Shown: positions 13,515 through 20,137 of the stretch, in pieces
Numbering within the stretch: position 1 is the stretch's first letter
How the letters are laid out: every line of letters starts with the position of its first letter
Origin: Prevotella sp. UBA2739
GTDB lineage: Bacteria > Bacteroidota > Bacteroidia > Bacteroidales > Bacteroidaceae
Reading direction: 5' to 3'
Assembly: GCA_002353525.1 (NCBI GenBank)
Contig: DEJV01000011.1
Coordinates: 1 to 31,053 of the forward strand
Length of the DNA stretch: 31,053 nt
Program-made: the position numbers and the translations under genes
The notes under the pieces: model-generated
The model's input: the letters and a program-made list of their open reading frames with translations, nothing else
Told to the model about the DNA's origin: nothing
Database searches by the model: none

Positions 13515-14672
13515 TTAGTCGTTCACAATGAGCATGGCGTCGCCATAGCAGCCAAACATATAGCCATTCTTCAGGGCTTTGTCGTAGGCTTCCATCACCA
13601 GGTCGTAGCCTCCGAAGGCTGCGGTCTCCATGAGCAGGGTGGACAGGGGATGATAGAAATTGGCTATCATCGAGTCGGCCAGTCCGAACTCGTACGGCGG
13701 GAAAATGAACTTGTTGGTCCATCCCTCATACTCCTTCAGCAAGCCGTCGGTGCCCACAGCAGTCTCTGTGGCCTTGATGACGCTGGTGCCTACTGCGCAA
13801 ATGTGGTGGCCGGCCTCCTTGGTGGCGTTGACGATGCGACAGGCTTCGGCATTGACGAACATCTGCTCGGAGTCCATCTTATGCTTGGTCAGGTCTTCCA
13901 CCTCAATGTCGTGGAAGTTGCCCAGTGCACAGTGCAGGGTGATATAGGCGAAGTTGATGCCGCGAATCTCCATGCGCTTCATCAGCTCGCGGCTGAAGTG
14001 CAGGCCCGAGGCTGGTGCGGTGACGGCTCCCTCGTGCTCGGCATAGATGCACTGGAACTCGTCCTGGTCTTCGGGAGTGGCGGGACGGCGGTCAACGATG
14101 TAGTGGGGCAGGGGAGCCTCGCCCAGTGCAAACAGCTCGCGCTTAAACTCATCGTGGGGACAGTCGTAGAGGAAACGTAGCGTGCGGCCGCGGCTGGTGG
14201 TGTTGTCGATGACCTCGGCCACCATCGGTCCGTTTTCGTCGAAGAAGAGTTTGTTGCCGATGCGTATCTTGCGGGCAGGCTCTACGAGCACGTCCCACAG
14301 GCGCATCTCCTCGTTCAGCTCGCGCAACAAGAACACCTCGATCTTGGCGTCGGTCTTCTCTTTGGTGCCATACAGACGGGCAGGGAACACCTTGGTGTTG
14401 TTGAAGATAAAGGTGTCGCCCTCGTCAAAATAGTCGAGCACATTGCGGAAGTCGAGATACTCGCCCTCGATGGGGTTGCCATCGGCGTCTTTCTTGAACA
14501 TATCGATGGTCTGCGACTGGCGGTGCAGCACCATCAGCCGGCATTCGTCGCGGCGGGTAATGCGGAAAGTCTCGTCCTCTCCGGCTTCATTCTTGAATGT
14601 GCGCTCAATATAATGCGGATACAGAGCGACCTGTTCTTCAGGCAGTTTAAACTTAAATTGTGAAAGCTTCAT
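13515..14672 (-). CDS. queA: S-adenosylmethionine:tRNA ribosyltransferase-isomerase
   Basis: 385 residues. QueA transfers the ribosyl part of SAM to preQ1 at tRNA position 34 to make epoxyqueuosine. Seen: the N-terminal FKFKLPEEQVALYP, FIFNNTKVFPARLYGTK, then EVFLLRELNEEMRLWDVLVE and PARKIRIGNKL. The C-terminal core has PASGLHFSRELMKRMEIRGI, ALGNFHDIEVEDL, HKMDSEQMFV, AVGTSVIKATETAV and FIFPPYEFGLADSMIANFYH, all characteristic. It is somewhat longer than the E. coli enzyme because of a charged stretch near residues 20-75 (FKNEAGEDETFRITRRDE). It sits in the operon after truB, a second tRNA-modification gene. Confidence 0.96.
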   Translation of the reverse strand: MKLSQFKFKLPEEQVALYPHYIERTFKNEAGEDETFRITRRDECRLMVLHRQSQTIDMFKKDADGNPIEGEYLDFRNVLDYFDEGDTFIFNNTKVFPARLYGTKEKTDAKIEVFLLRELNEEMRLWDVLVEPARKIRIGNKLFFDENGPMVAEVIDNTTSRGRTLRFLYDCPHDEFKRELFALGEAPLPHYIVDRRPATPEDQDEFQCIYAEHEGAVTAPASGLHFSRELMKRMEIRGINFAYITLHCALGNFHDIEVEDLTKHKMDSEQMFVNAEACRIVNATKEAGHHICAVGTSVIKATETAVGTDGLLKEYEGWTNKFIFPPYEFGLADSMIANFYHPLSTLLMETAAFGGYDLVMEAYDKALKNGYMFGCYGDAMLIVND

Positions 14673-14703
14673 ATATTATTATTTGTTCAATTTTCGTATT
14701 TAC

Positions 14704-15408
14704 TCAACTTCTGACAATCTCCTGCTGGTCGAGCCATTCCTGGAAGTGGTCGAAGTCTACGCAGTCTTCCACGCGGAAGTCGCCCACTCGGGTGCGGCGC
14801 AAGGCCGTCAGGTAGGCGCCACTGCCCAATGCCTCACCGATGTCGCGGGCCAGGGAACGGATGTAGGTGCCTTTCCCGCATACTACGCGGATGGACAGTA
14901 GCATCTTTTCGGCATCGAAATGGGTCACCTCAATCTCGTCGATGCGGATGGGCTTGGGCTTCAGCTCTACCTCCTCGCCCTTGCGCGCCATTTTGTAGGC
15001 CCGGTGACCGTCTACCATGCAGGCGCTGAACACCGGCGGAATCTGCTGAATGTCACCCTGAAAGCGGGGCAGCACCTCGTCGATCAGCTCGCGCGTGATG
15101 TGGGCGGTGGGGTAGGTGGCGTTCACCTCGTGCTCCATGTCGTAGCTCACCGTTGTTGCCCCCAGCTGCAGGGTGGCGGTATACTCTTTGGTGTGGTCCT
15201 GCAGTCGTTCTATCTGCTTGGTAGCCTTGCCCGTACAAAGAATGAGCACTCCCGTGGCCAACGGGTCGAGTGTGCCGGCATGTCCTGTCTTCACCCGTTT
15301 CACTCCCACCTTTTTCGAGATGAGGAACCGCACATGTGCCAATGCTCCGAAGCTGGACATGCGGTAGGGTTTGTCGATGGCAATAATCTCTCCTGCGTTG
15401 AAGTCCAT
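14704..15408 (-). CDS. truB: tRNA pseudouridine(55) synthase
   Basis: 234 residues. TruB makes pseudouridine 55 in the T-loop of tRNAs. The catalytic Asp is Asp48 in HAGTLDPLATGVL, preceded by the IDKPYRMSSF start motif. Later motifs include YTATLQLGATTVSYD, QIPPVFSACMVDGHRAYKMAR and GKGTYIRSLARDIGEALGS. The C-terminal PUA-like extension is short. The frame is open upstream to 15507, but that part overlaps uppP and encodes a Cys/His-rich non-family sequence. The Met at 15408 lies 5 nt after the uppP stop and aligns with the family N-terminus. Confidence 0.96.
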   Translation of the reverse strand: MDFNAGEIIAIDKPYRMSSFGALAHVRFLISKKVGVKRVKTGHAGTLDPLATGVLILCTGKATKQIERLQDHTKEYTATLQLGATTVSYDMEHEVNATYPTAHITRELIDEVLPRFQGDIQQIPPVFSACMVDGHRAYKMARKGEEVELKPKPIRIDEIEVTHFDAEKMLLSIRVVCGKGTYIRSLARDIGEALGSGAYLTALRRTRVGDFRVEDCVDFDHFQEWLDQQEIVRS

Positions 15409-15413
15409 GCTGT

Positions 15414-16214
15414 CTAGATGTTGGTGGCAATGACAATGGCACCCACAATGGCGCAATAGATGGCGAAATAGATGAGCTTGCCGCGCTTCACGATGTTGAT
15501 CATCCACTTACAGGCGATGCAGCCCGCCACAAAGGCAGCGATGAATCCTACGGCCAGTGCCGACAGCGAGATGTCGCCCACGGCTGCCTCGGCTCCACCC
15601 TTGACAGCTTTCAGCACGTCGAGCAGGGCCTCGCCGAGAATGGGCGGTATCACCATCAGGAAAGAGAACTGTGCCAGACGCTCTTTCTTATTGCCCAGCA
15701 ACAGACCCGTGGCAATGGTGCTGCCCGAGCGCGAGAGGCCCGGCATCACGGCGGCAGCCTGTGCCAGCCCGATGATGAACGCGTCTTTCACACTGATTTT
15801 CTCTTTCTGGCGCGGTTTGGCGTAATAGGAGAAGGCTAGCAGGGTTGCTGTCAGCAGCAGCATGAAGCCCACGATGAGCAGGCCCGAGCCAAACACTTCT
15901 TCTACCTTATCTTTGAAGAACACACCCACGATGCCCACTGGAATCATCGACACCAGGATGTTGATGACGTAGCGCGTCTCGTCGTTCATACGCCCGGCAA
16001 ACAGTCCCTTGAAGATCCATGCGATCTCTTTCCACAGGATGACCAGCGTGCTGAGCACCGTAGCCACATGTACGGCCACAGTGAACGTCAGGTTTTCTTC
16101 GCCATTCAGCCCAAAGAGAACCGCGCCAATGGTCAGATGACCGCTGCTGCTCACCGGCAAATATTCTGTCAGGCCCTGGATGAGACCCAGGACCAATGCT
16201 TCAAACTCTGTCAT
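15414..16214 (-). CDS. uppP: Undecaprenyl-diphosphatase (BacA/UppP family)
   Basis: 266 residues, an integral membrane enzyme that dephosphorylates undecaprenyl pyrophosphate to recycle the lipid carrier for peptidoglycan and other surface polymers; overexpression gives bacitracin resistance in other bacteria. Active-site motifs: GLTEYLPVSSSGHL at 14-27 (with Glu17) and PGLSRSGSTIATG at 158-170 (Arg162). It is polytopic throughout, with typical hydrophobic segments such as GLLIVGFMLLLTATLLAFSY. It sits 6 nt after the DUF3098 gene and 5 nt before truB. Confidence 0.96.
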   Translation of the reverse strand: MTEFEALVLGLIQGLTEYLPVSSSGHLTIGAVLFGLNGEENLTFTVAVHVATVLSTLVILWKEIAWIFKGLFAGRMNDETRYVINILVSMIPVGIVGVFFKDKVEEVFGSGLLIVGFMLLLTATLLAFSYYAKPRQKEKISVKDAFIIGLAQAAAVMPGLSRSGSTIATGLLLGNKKERLAQFSFLMVIPPILGEALLDVLKAVKGGAEAAVGDISLSALAVGFIAAFVAGCIACKWMINIVKRGKLIYFAIYCAIVGAIVIATNI

Positions 16215-16220
16215 GTCCGC

Positions 16221-16454
16221 TTATTCCTCCGTATCTTTTGGCTTGCGGATGATGGCATAAATGATAGAGGCAAAGCCCACGAAGCATACTGCGGGCGCCA
16301 CCTTGATGCGCATGGGGCTGAAGATGTCGGGATTGTAGTTAGTTGCCGTAGAACCCGGGCCACTCATCAGAATGAACCCGATAATCACGACCAACATACC
16401 CACAGCCAACAAAATGAAGTTGACCTTGCCAAATGCTAAATTTCTTCTATCCAT
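16221..16454 (-). CDS. DUF3098 family small membrane protein
   Basis: 77 residues with two transmembrane helices (FILLAVGMLVVIIGFILMSG at about 13-32 and VAPAVCFVGFASIIYAII at about 52-69). The loop reads YNPDIFSPMRIKVAP, the typical DUF3098 core. The function is unknown. The family is usually found between ftsX and uppP in Bacteroidetes, as here, which suggests a link to division or envelope synthesis, but that is only context. Confidence 0.9.
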   Translation of the reverse strand: MDRRNLAFGKVNFILLAVGMLVVIIGFILMSGPGSTATNYNPDIFSPMRIKVAPAVCFVGFASIIYAIIRKPKDTEE

Positions 16455-16459
16455 ATTTT

Positions 16460-16617
16460 TTATTCTTTATTTTCAATTTCAATTTTCAATACTCTTTTTT
16501 CGATGGTTCGATGGTAATCCTCCATTCTCCATTCTCAATCCTCCATCCTCCATCCTCAATTAAAATCAGTCCGCTAGGCAGTTATCGTTATCGTTAACGT
16601 TAGCGTTGAAGAAATCT
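16460..16617. repeat. Low-complexity intercistronic repeats (ftsX to DUF3098)
   Basis: Within the operon, 163 nt separate ftsX from the DUF3098 gene. They hold tcaattttcaa words at about 16470-16490, tccattctccatcctcc words at 16518-16560, and an AACG-type hexamer block at 16582-16608 next to tcagtccgctaggcag. The hexamer block ends 10 nt from the ftsX stop. The unit at 16566-16590 is an exact inverted copy of 6631-6655. Confidence 0.65.
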
Positions 16618-17496
16618 TCAAATCTTATACAGTTCCGAGGCTTTCATCTTCAAGAACTTGTTCACCGAGAAATAAGAGCAGAGCGTGGTGATGATGATGC
16701 CAAACAGCAATACCGCACCAGCCGTAATGGCCAGCACGTCCCATGTGATGACGGTCATCACGTCGGGCTCGTAGCTGTAGAGCAGATAGACACCGCCCGC
16801 CAGCACGGCTATAGCGATGAAACTGGCCAGAATGCCCGTCAGCACGGCGTTGCGTACGAAGGGCTTGCGAATGAAGTTCCACGACGCACCCACCAGCTTC
16901 ATGGTGTGGATGGTGAACCGCCGGGCATAGACGCCCAGCCGCACCGTATTGTTAATCAGCGAGAACGACACGAAGGTGAGCAGCACGGCCAGCACCAGCA
17001 GCACAATGTTGATTTTCTTCAGATTGCTGTTCACGCTGTCCATCAGCACCTGCGGATAGGTGAGGTCGGACACCTTCGGATTCTTCCGCAGCTCTTTCGA
17101 TATCCATTTGATGGAGTCGGAGTTGGCATAGTCGGAATTCAGCTGCACCTCGATGGAGCCAAGGAACGGGTTGAAGCCCGCAAACTCCGACGGGTCAGTG
17201 CCCATCTCGCGCGACTGCTCCTTCAGGGCCTGCTCCTTGCTGATAAAGTTCAGATGATGAATATAGTGCTTTTTGCCGAGGTCTTTACACAAGAGTCTGG
17301 CCTCCGAGGTGGTCATGTCTTCACTGAGAATCATCGTCAGCGTGAGATTCTCTTTTACATAGGCAGACAGGTTTCGGGCAGAAAGCACCGAAAAGACCAC
17401 CATTCCCAACAAAATGAGCACCATGGAAGTGCTTATACATAGAGTTATAACCTGCAAACCGCGATGGTTGCCGGTCTTTTTACGTTTCTTTCCCAT
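16618..17496 (-). CDS. ftsX: Cell division protein FtsX (ABC permease-like)
   Basis: 292 residues with the FtsX topology: a basic N-terminus (MGKKRKKTGNHRG), TM1 at about 17-39, an extracytoplasmic domain at 40-160, then TM2 (162-184), TM3 (218-241) and TM4 (253-275). MKLVGASWNFIRKPFV at 199-214 is the conserved FtsX loop. FtsEX regulates peptidoglycan hydrolases at the septum. The ftsE partner is not adjacent, which is common in Bacteroidetes. It is the first gene of the operon leading to folK. Confidence 0.93.
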   Translation of the reverse strand: MGKKRKKTGNHRGLQVITLCISTSMVLILLGMVVFSVLSARNLSAYVKENLTLTMILSEDMTTSEARLLCKDLGKKHYIHHLNFISKEQALKEQSREMGTDPSEFAGFNPFLGSIEVQLNSDYANSDSIKWISKELRKNPKVSDLTYPQVLMDSVNSNLKKINIVLLVLAVLLTFVSFSLINNTVRLGVYARRFTIHTMKLVGASWNFIRKPFVRNAVLTGILASFIAIAVLAGGVYLLYSYEPDVMTVITWDVLAITAGAVLLFGIIITTLCSYFSVNKFLKMKASELYKI

Positions 17497-17527
17497 TTCA
17501 AATAGGCCTATTACACCAAATTTGCTG

Positions 17528-17535
17528 CAAAATTA
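17528..17535 (-). promoter_or_regulatory. -7 promoter element of the ftsX operon
   Basis: TAATTTTG on the minus strand, 31 nt before the ftsX ATG. No well-placed TTG is seen upstream. It probably drives ftsX, DUF3098, uppP, truB, queA and folK. Confidence 0.55.
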
Positions 17536-17652
17536 CTGAAAAGTTGGCATTTTAAGGAAACAATTTATTGTCTTTTTTCCGTCGTTTAACCTTTTTTACT
17601 ATATCTGAGAAAAAATTCCTCGGCTCAACCCTTCAAACTCCTCACTTTTTAT

Positions 17653-17660
17653 TACTTTTG
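17653..17660 (+). promoter_or_regulatory. -7 promoter element of the radical SAM gene (leaderless mRNA likely)
   Basis: TACTTTTG matches TAnnTTTG and ends only 5 nt before the ATG at 17666, so transcription should start at or within a few bases of the start codon. Confidence 0.6.
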
Positions 17661-17665
17661 CAGCC

Positions 17666-18442
17666 ATGAGTACAATTATCTATCCTTCGCCCATCTTCGG
17701 TCCTGTGCACAGCCGCCGGTTGGGAGTGTCGCTCGGCATCAACCTGTTGCCCGGCGATGGTAAGGCATGCACCTTCGACTGTGTGTACTGTGAGTGCGGA
17801 TTCAATGCCGATCACCGTCCAAAACAGAAACTGCCTACCCGCGAACAGGTGGCCCTGGCGTTGGAGGCGAAGCTGAAGGACATGCAGCAGAATGGGCCCA
17901 CGCCCGATGTGCTGACCTTCGCCGGCAATGGCGAGCCTACCAGTCATCCGCACTTTCCCGAGATTATAGACGACACGCTGCGTCTGCGCGACCACTATTT
18001 CCCCCAGGCCAAGGTGTCGGTGCTGAGCAATGCCACGTTCACTGGCCGCAAGGCGGTGCACGACGCCTTGATGCGTGTGGACAACAACATCCAGAAACTC
18101 GACACTGTGGATGCTGCCTATATAAATAAGGTCGACCGTCCTACGGGTCAGTACGATGTGCGCCAGATTATCGAGCATCTGAAGGCTTTCAACGGTCGTG
18201 TGGTTATTCAGACCATGTTTCTCAAGGGACTGTCAGAAGGTAGCGACGTCGATAATACCGGCGAGGCGTATGTAGGGCCGTGGCTTGAGGCAGTGAAATA
18301 CATCCAGCCGCGCGAAGTGATGATTTACACCATCGACCGCGAGACTCCCGACCACGATCTGCTGAAGGCTACCCACGAGGAGCTCGATGCCATTCGCGAC
18401 CGTGTTATTGCCGCCGGCATCCCCTGTACGGCAAGCTATTAG
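17666..18442 (+). CDS. Radical SAM protein (COG0731-like Fe-S oxidoreductase)
   Basis: 258 residues. The iron-sulfur motif is CTFDCVYC at 35-42 (C-x3-C-x2-C), preceded by the family segment FGPVHSRRLGVSLGINLLPG. LTFAGNGEPTSHP is the GNGEPT motif of SAM-binding radical enzymes of this group. The last part includes VVIQTMFLKG and PREVMIYTIDRETP. It lacks the extra cluster-binding domains of larger members. Relatives are annotated as wyosine-like or uncharacterised Fe-S oxidoreductases; the substrate is not known. It is a single gene, divergent from the ftsX operon, and probably leaderless. An internal translation start seems unlikely, since the family motif begins at residue 11. Confidence 0.87.
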   Translation: MSTIIYPSPIFGPVHSRRLGVSLGINLLPGDGKACTFDCVYCECGFNADHRPKQKLPTREQVALALEAKLKDMQQNGPTPDVLTFAGNGEPTSHPHFPEIIDDTLRLRDHYFPQAKVSVLSNATFTGRKAVHDALMRVDNNIQKLDTVDAAYINKVDRPTGQYDVRQIIEHLKAFNGRVVIQTMFLKGLSEGSDVDNTGEAYVGPWLEAVKYIQPREVMIYTIDRETPDHDLLKATHEELDAIRDRVIAAGIPCTASY

Positions 18443-18593
18443 GTAATTGATAATTGATAATTTTTTATCAACGATAACGTTAACGCTAACGATAACTGTC
18501 TTACGACCTTGAGTTTTGCTTCCGCCAGACAGTTGCTGCCCCTGCTCGGTCGGATTGCAAATCCTACTGAGCGCAGACTTGGGTGCCACTAAG
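18443..18593. repeat. Repeat cluster after the radical SAM gene
   Basis: Immediately after the stop come TAATTGA-type words (18445-18462), then an AACG-type hexamer block (18469-18496), then the 33-nt module shared with 2711-2743. The imperfect palindrome 18543-18572 (gctcggtcggatt core) follows. No coding sequence is seen between 18443 and 18854. Confidence 0.6.
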
Positions 18594-18730
18594 GAACGGC
18601 CTGAAAGGCCAATGAGCCCATAGCCCAGGGCAACACCCTGGGTTGATAGTGCATGTCCCCCTATCGCCCTGTATGGGCAAAAGCCCGATAACAGTAGGGA
18701 GGATGTTGCCCTTCGGCGCGTTATGACTAA
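18594..18730. repeat. REP-like element with GC-rich hairpins (copy 2)
   Basis: In order: cggcctgaaaggcc, the central TAGCCCAGGGCAACACCC plus TGGGT module (identical to copy 1), cgccctgtatgggc followed by aaaagcc, and an outer ttgcccttcggcgcg that mirrors the first hairpin of copy 1. The spacing between the central and third hairpins is 21 nt against 19 nt in copy 1. Confidence 0.65.
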
Positions 18731-18771
18731 ATGATTATTATAGTATGATTATTATAGTATAATAGTTATCT

Positions 18772-18801
18772 GCTTGGTCGGATTTGCAAATCCGACCAAG
18801 C
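18772..18801. repeat. Perfect 30-bp palindrome GCTTGGTCGGATTTG + reverse complement
   Basis: Fifteen bases are followed without a loop by their exact reverse complement. A diverged member of the same family lies at 18543-18572. It is followed by ATTATGCAT-type words (18833-18871) up to the isomerase-like gene. It may be a bidirectional terminator-like or REP-like element; there is no U-tract. Confidence 0.7.
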
Positions 18802-18854
18802 GGAGGCAGGTGTAGTTTACCTGCCCCCTTATATTATGCATTCCCTATTATGCA

Positions 18855-20087
18855 TTATGAATTATGCATTAACAAGAGTAACTCCTTGTGGTGGCCGGGC
18901 ACGATGATGTGGTGGTTACCTATCGGGTGATTGAGGAAATACGAGGTCTGCGTGGGATCGGCAAGCTGGATGACCTGCTGTGTACGACACAGGTCGGGCT
19001 TCGACTCATTGCGCACAAGCTGTCCTTCCGCCACAAAGTAGCGAGGAAGCTGGTGGGATGGGGTGTCCGCATCGGGCGTGAGGTCGGCAGCCACCTTGTA
19101 GATGGTGACGGGCCCTTCGTGCATATAGCCACGGATGCCTACGCCGATGCCCGACTCGAAGTGGGTGTCCAGCTCGTAGTGCTCCACCATGTTCAGCGGA
19201 ATGGTGCAGTGGGCAAAGACCATCGTGCCCGTCTGTGGGTCGATGCTGGCAGGGTTGGCCTGGAAACCGCTCACGCCCGTCAGCGCATGTACAATGGTCA
19301 TCGAGAGCAGGGCCGGCACATCACCCTCGCAACCCGCCATGATGCCTTCGGCATTCAGACGGGCCAGTGCCAGACAGCCCGTGTTATGTACGGTGCCCAG
19401 CAGGTCGAAGCAGCGCAGGGTGAACCCCTGCAGTTGGTGGCGTTGCACCAGTGTCTTCAGCGCTTTGTATATCTGGTTGGCCACCGGCAGCGACCGCCGT
19501 ATGGCCTCCGTGGGAGCCTTTTCGGTCGTCGTCTCGTCGATGGGTGTGTCGTTGATGGTGTCGAGCAGTTCCTGCATGGGGATATCCACCAGTTCGATGC
19601 CCCACTGTTGTCTTACCTTCTTTTTGTCGGCATGACTGGAGATGAGCCAGTCCGAGGGCTGTCCGATGATGCCCAGTCGTGTGCCCTGCAGCTGTTGTCT
19701 GGCTTCTGCAACCTTCAGCAGGGTGTTGATGCGCTGGGCGATATACGTGCTCTCGCCATGAATAATCTCCCCCTTCAGTCCCTGTTGCCGCAGATAAGAG
19801 AGAATCTCCATCGAGGCGGCGAGCGAGTTGCTCTTGCCCGACGTCAGCAGATAGAAAGGTTTGTTGCTCTTCGCCTGCAACTCGGCTAGCAGACGCAGGA
19901 AGATGCCCTCCGTGCCTCCCGTGCGCACATAGATCAGGTCGAGCGGATGACTGCCATAGTTGGTATAGTCGTTGCCCTGCCAGTCGTAGTCGATAGACAG
20001 ACTGGAAAGAAACTCGCTGGTCACCGTGGCGACCGCCTCTTCATTGTGCAGCTCAGAGGTGAGCGTATAAATCGCAATTTTGTTCAT
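18855..20087 (-). CDS. L-fucose isomerase-family protein (sugar isomerase-like)
   Basis: 410 residues. The sequence has the general features of the fucose/arabinose isomerase-related family: an N-terminal Rossmann-like half (IYVRTGGTEGIFLRLL, YLLTSGKSNSLAASMEILSY) and a C-terminal half with FTLRCFDLLGTVHNTGCLAL, NAEGIMAGCEGDVPALLSMT and GVSGFQANPASID. The CEGD acid cluster resembles the metal-binding acid region of fucose isomerases, but I cannot verify all ligands. It lies 50 nt downstream of a GH95 fucosidase on the same strand, so a role in handling released fucose is reasonable. It is shorter than canonical FucI (about 590), so it may have another substrate. Confidence 0.7.
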   Translation of the reverse strand: MNKIAIYTLTSELHNEEAVATVTSEFLSSLSIDYDWQGNDYTNYGSHPLDLIYVRTGGTEGIFLRLLAELQAKSNKPFYLLTSGKSNSLAASMEILSYLRQQGLKGEIIHGESTYIAQRINTLLKVAEARQQLQGTRLGIIGQPSDWLISSHADKKKVRQQWGIELVDIPMQELLDTINDTPIDETTTEKAPTEAIRRSLPVANQIYKALKTLVQRHQLQGFTLRCFDLLGTVHNTGCLALARLNAEGIMAGCEGDVPALLSMTIVHALTGVSGFQANPASIDPQTGTMVFAHCTIPLNMVEHYELDTHFESGIGVGIRGYMHEGPVTIYKVAADLTPDADTPSHQLPRYFVAEGQLVRNESKPDLCRTQQVIQLADPTQTSYFLNHPIGNHHIIVPGHHKELLLLMHNS

Positions 20088-20137
20088 GTCCCTATAAACT
20101 GTTCACTATTAACTATTCACTATTAACTATTCACTGT
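20088..20137. repeat. TTCACTATTAAC tandem words between fucosidase and isomerase genes
   Basis: About four degenerate copies of a 12-nt word (gttcactattaac) fill most of the gap between the fucosidase stop and the isomerase start. The block is inside the presumed two-gene transcript. Confidence 0.6.

Noticed and set aside
15409..15507. N-terminal extension of truB
   Set aside because: It overlaps uppP and gives HCGCHCHCHQH-type sequence not seen in TruB; family homology starts at the Met at 15408.
16495..16520. tRNA-like T-loop sequence (ggttcgatgg)
   Set aside because: No acceptor stem or anticodon arm can be drawn around it; it is part of low-complexity repeats.
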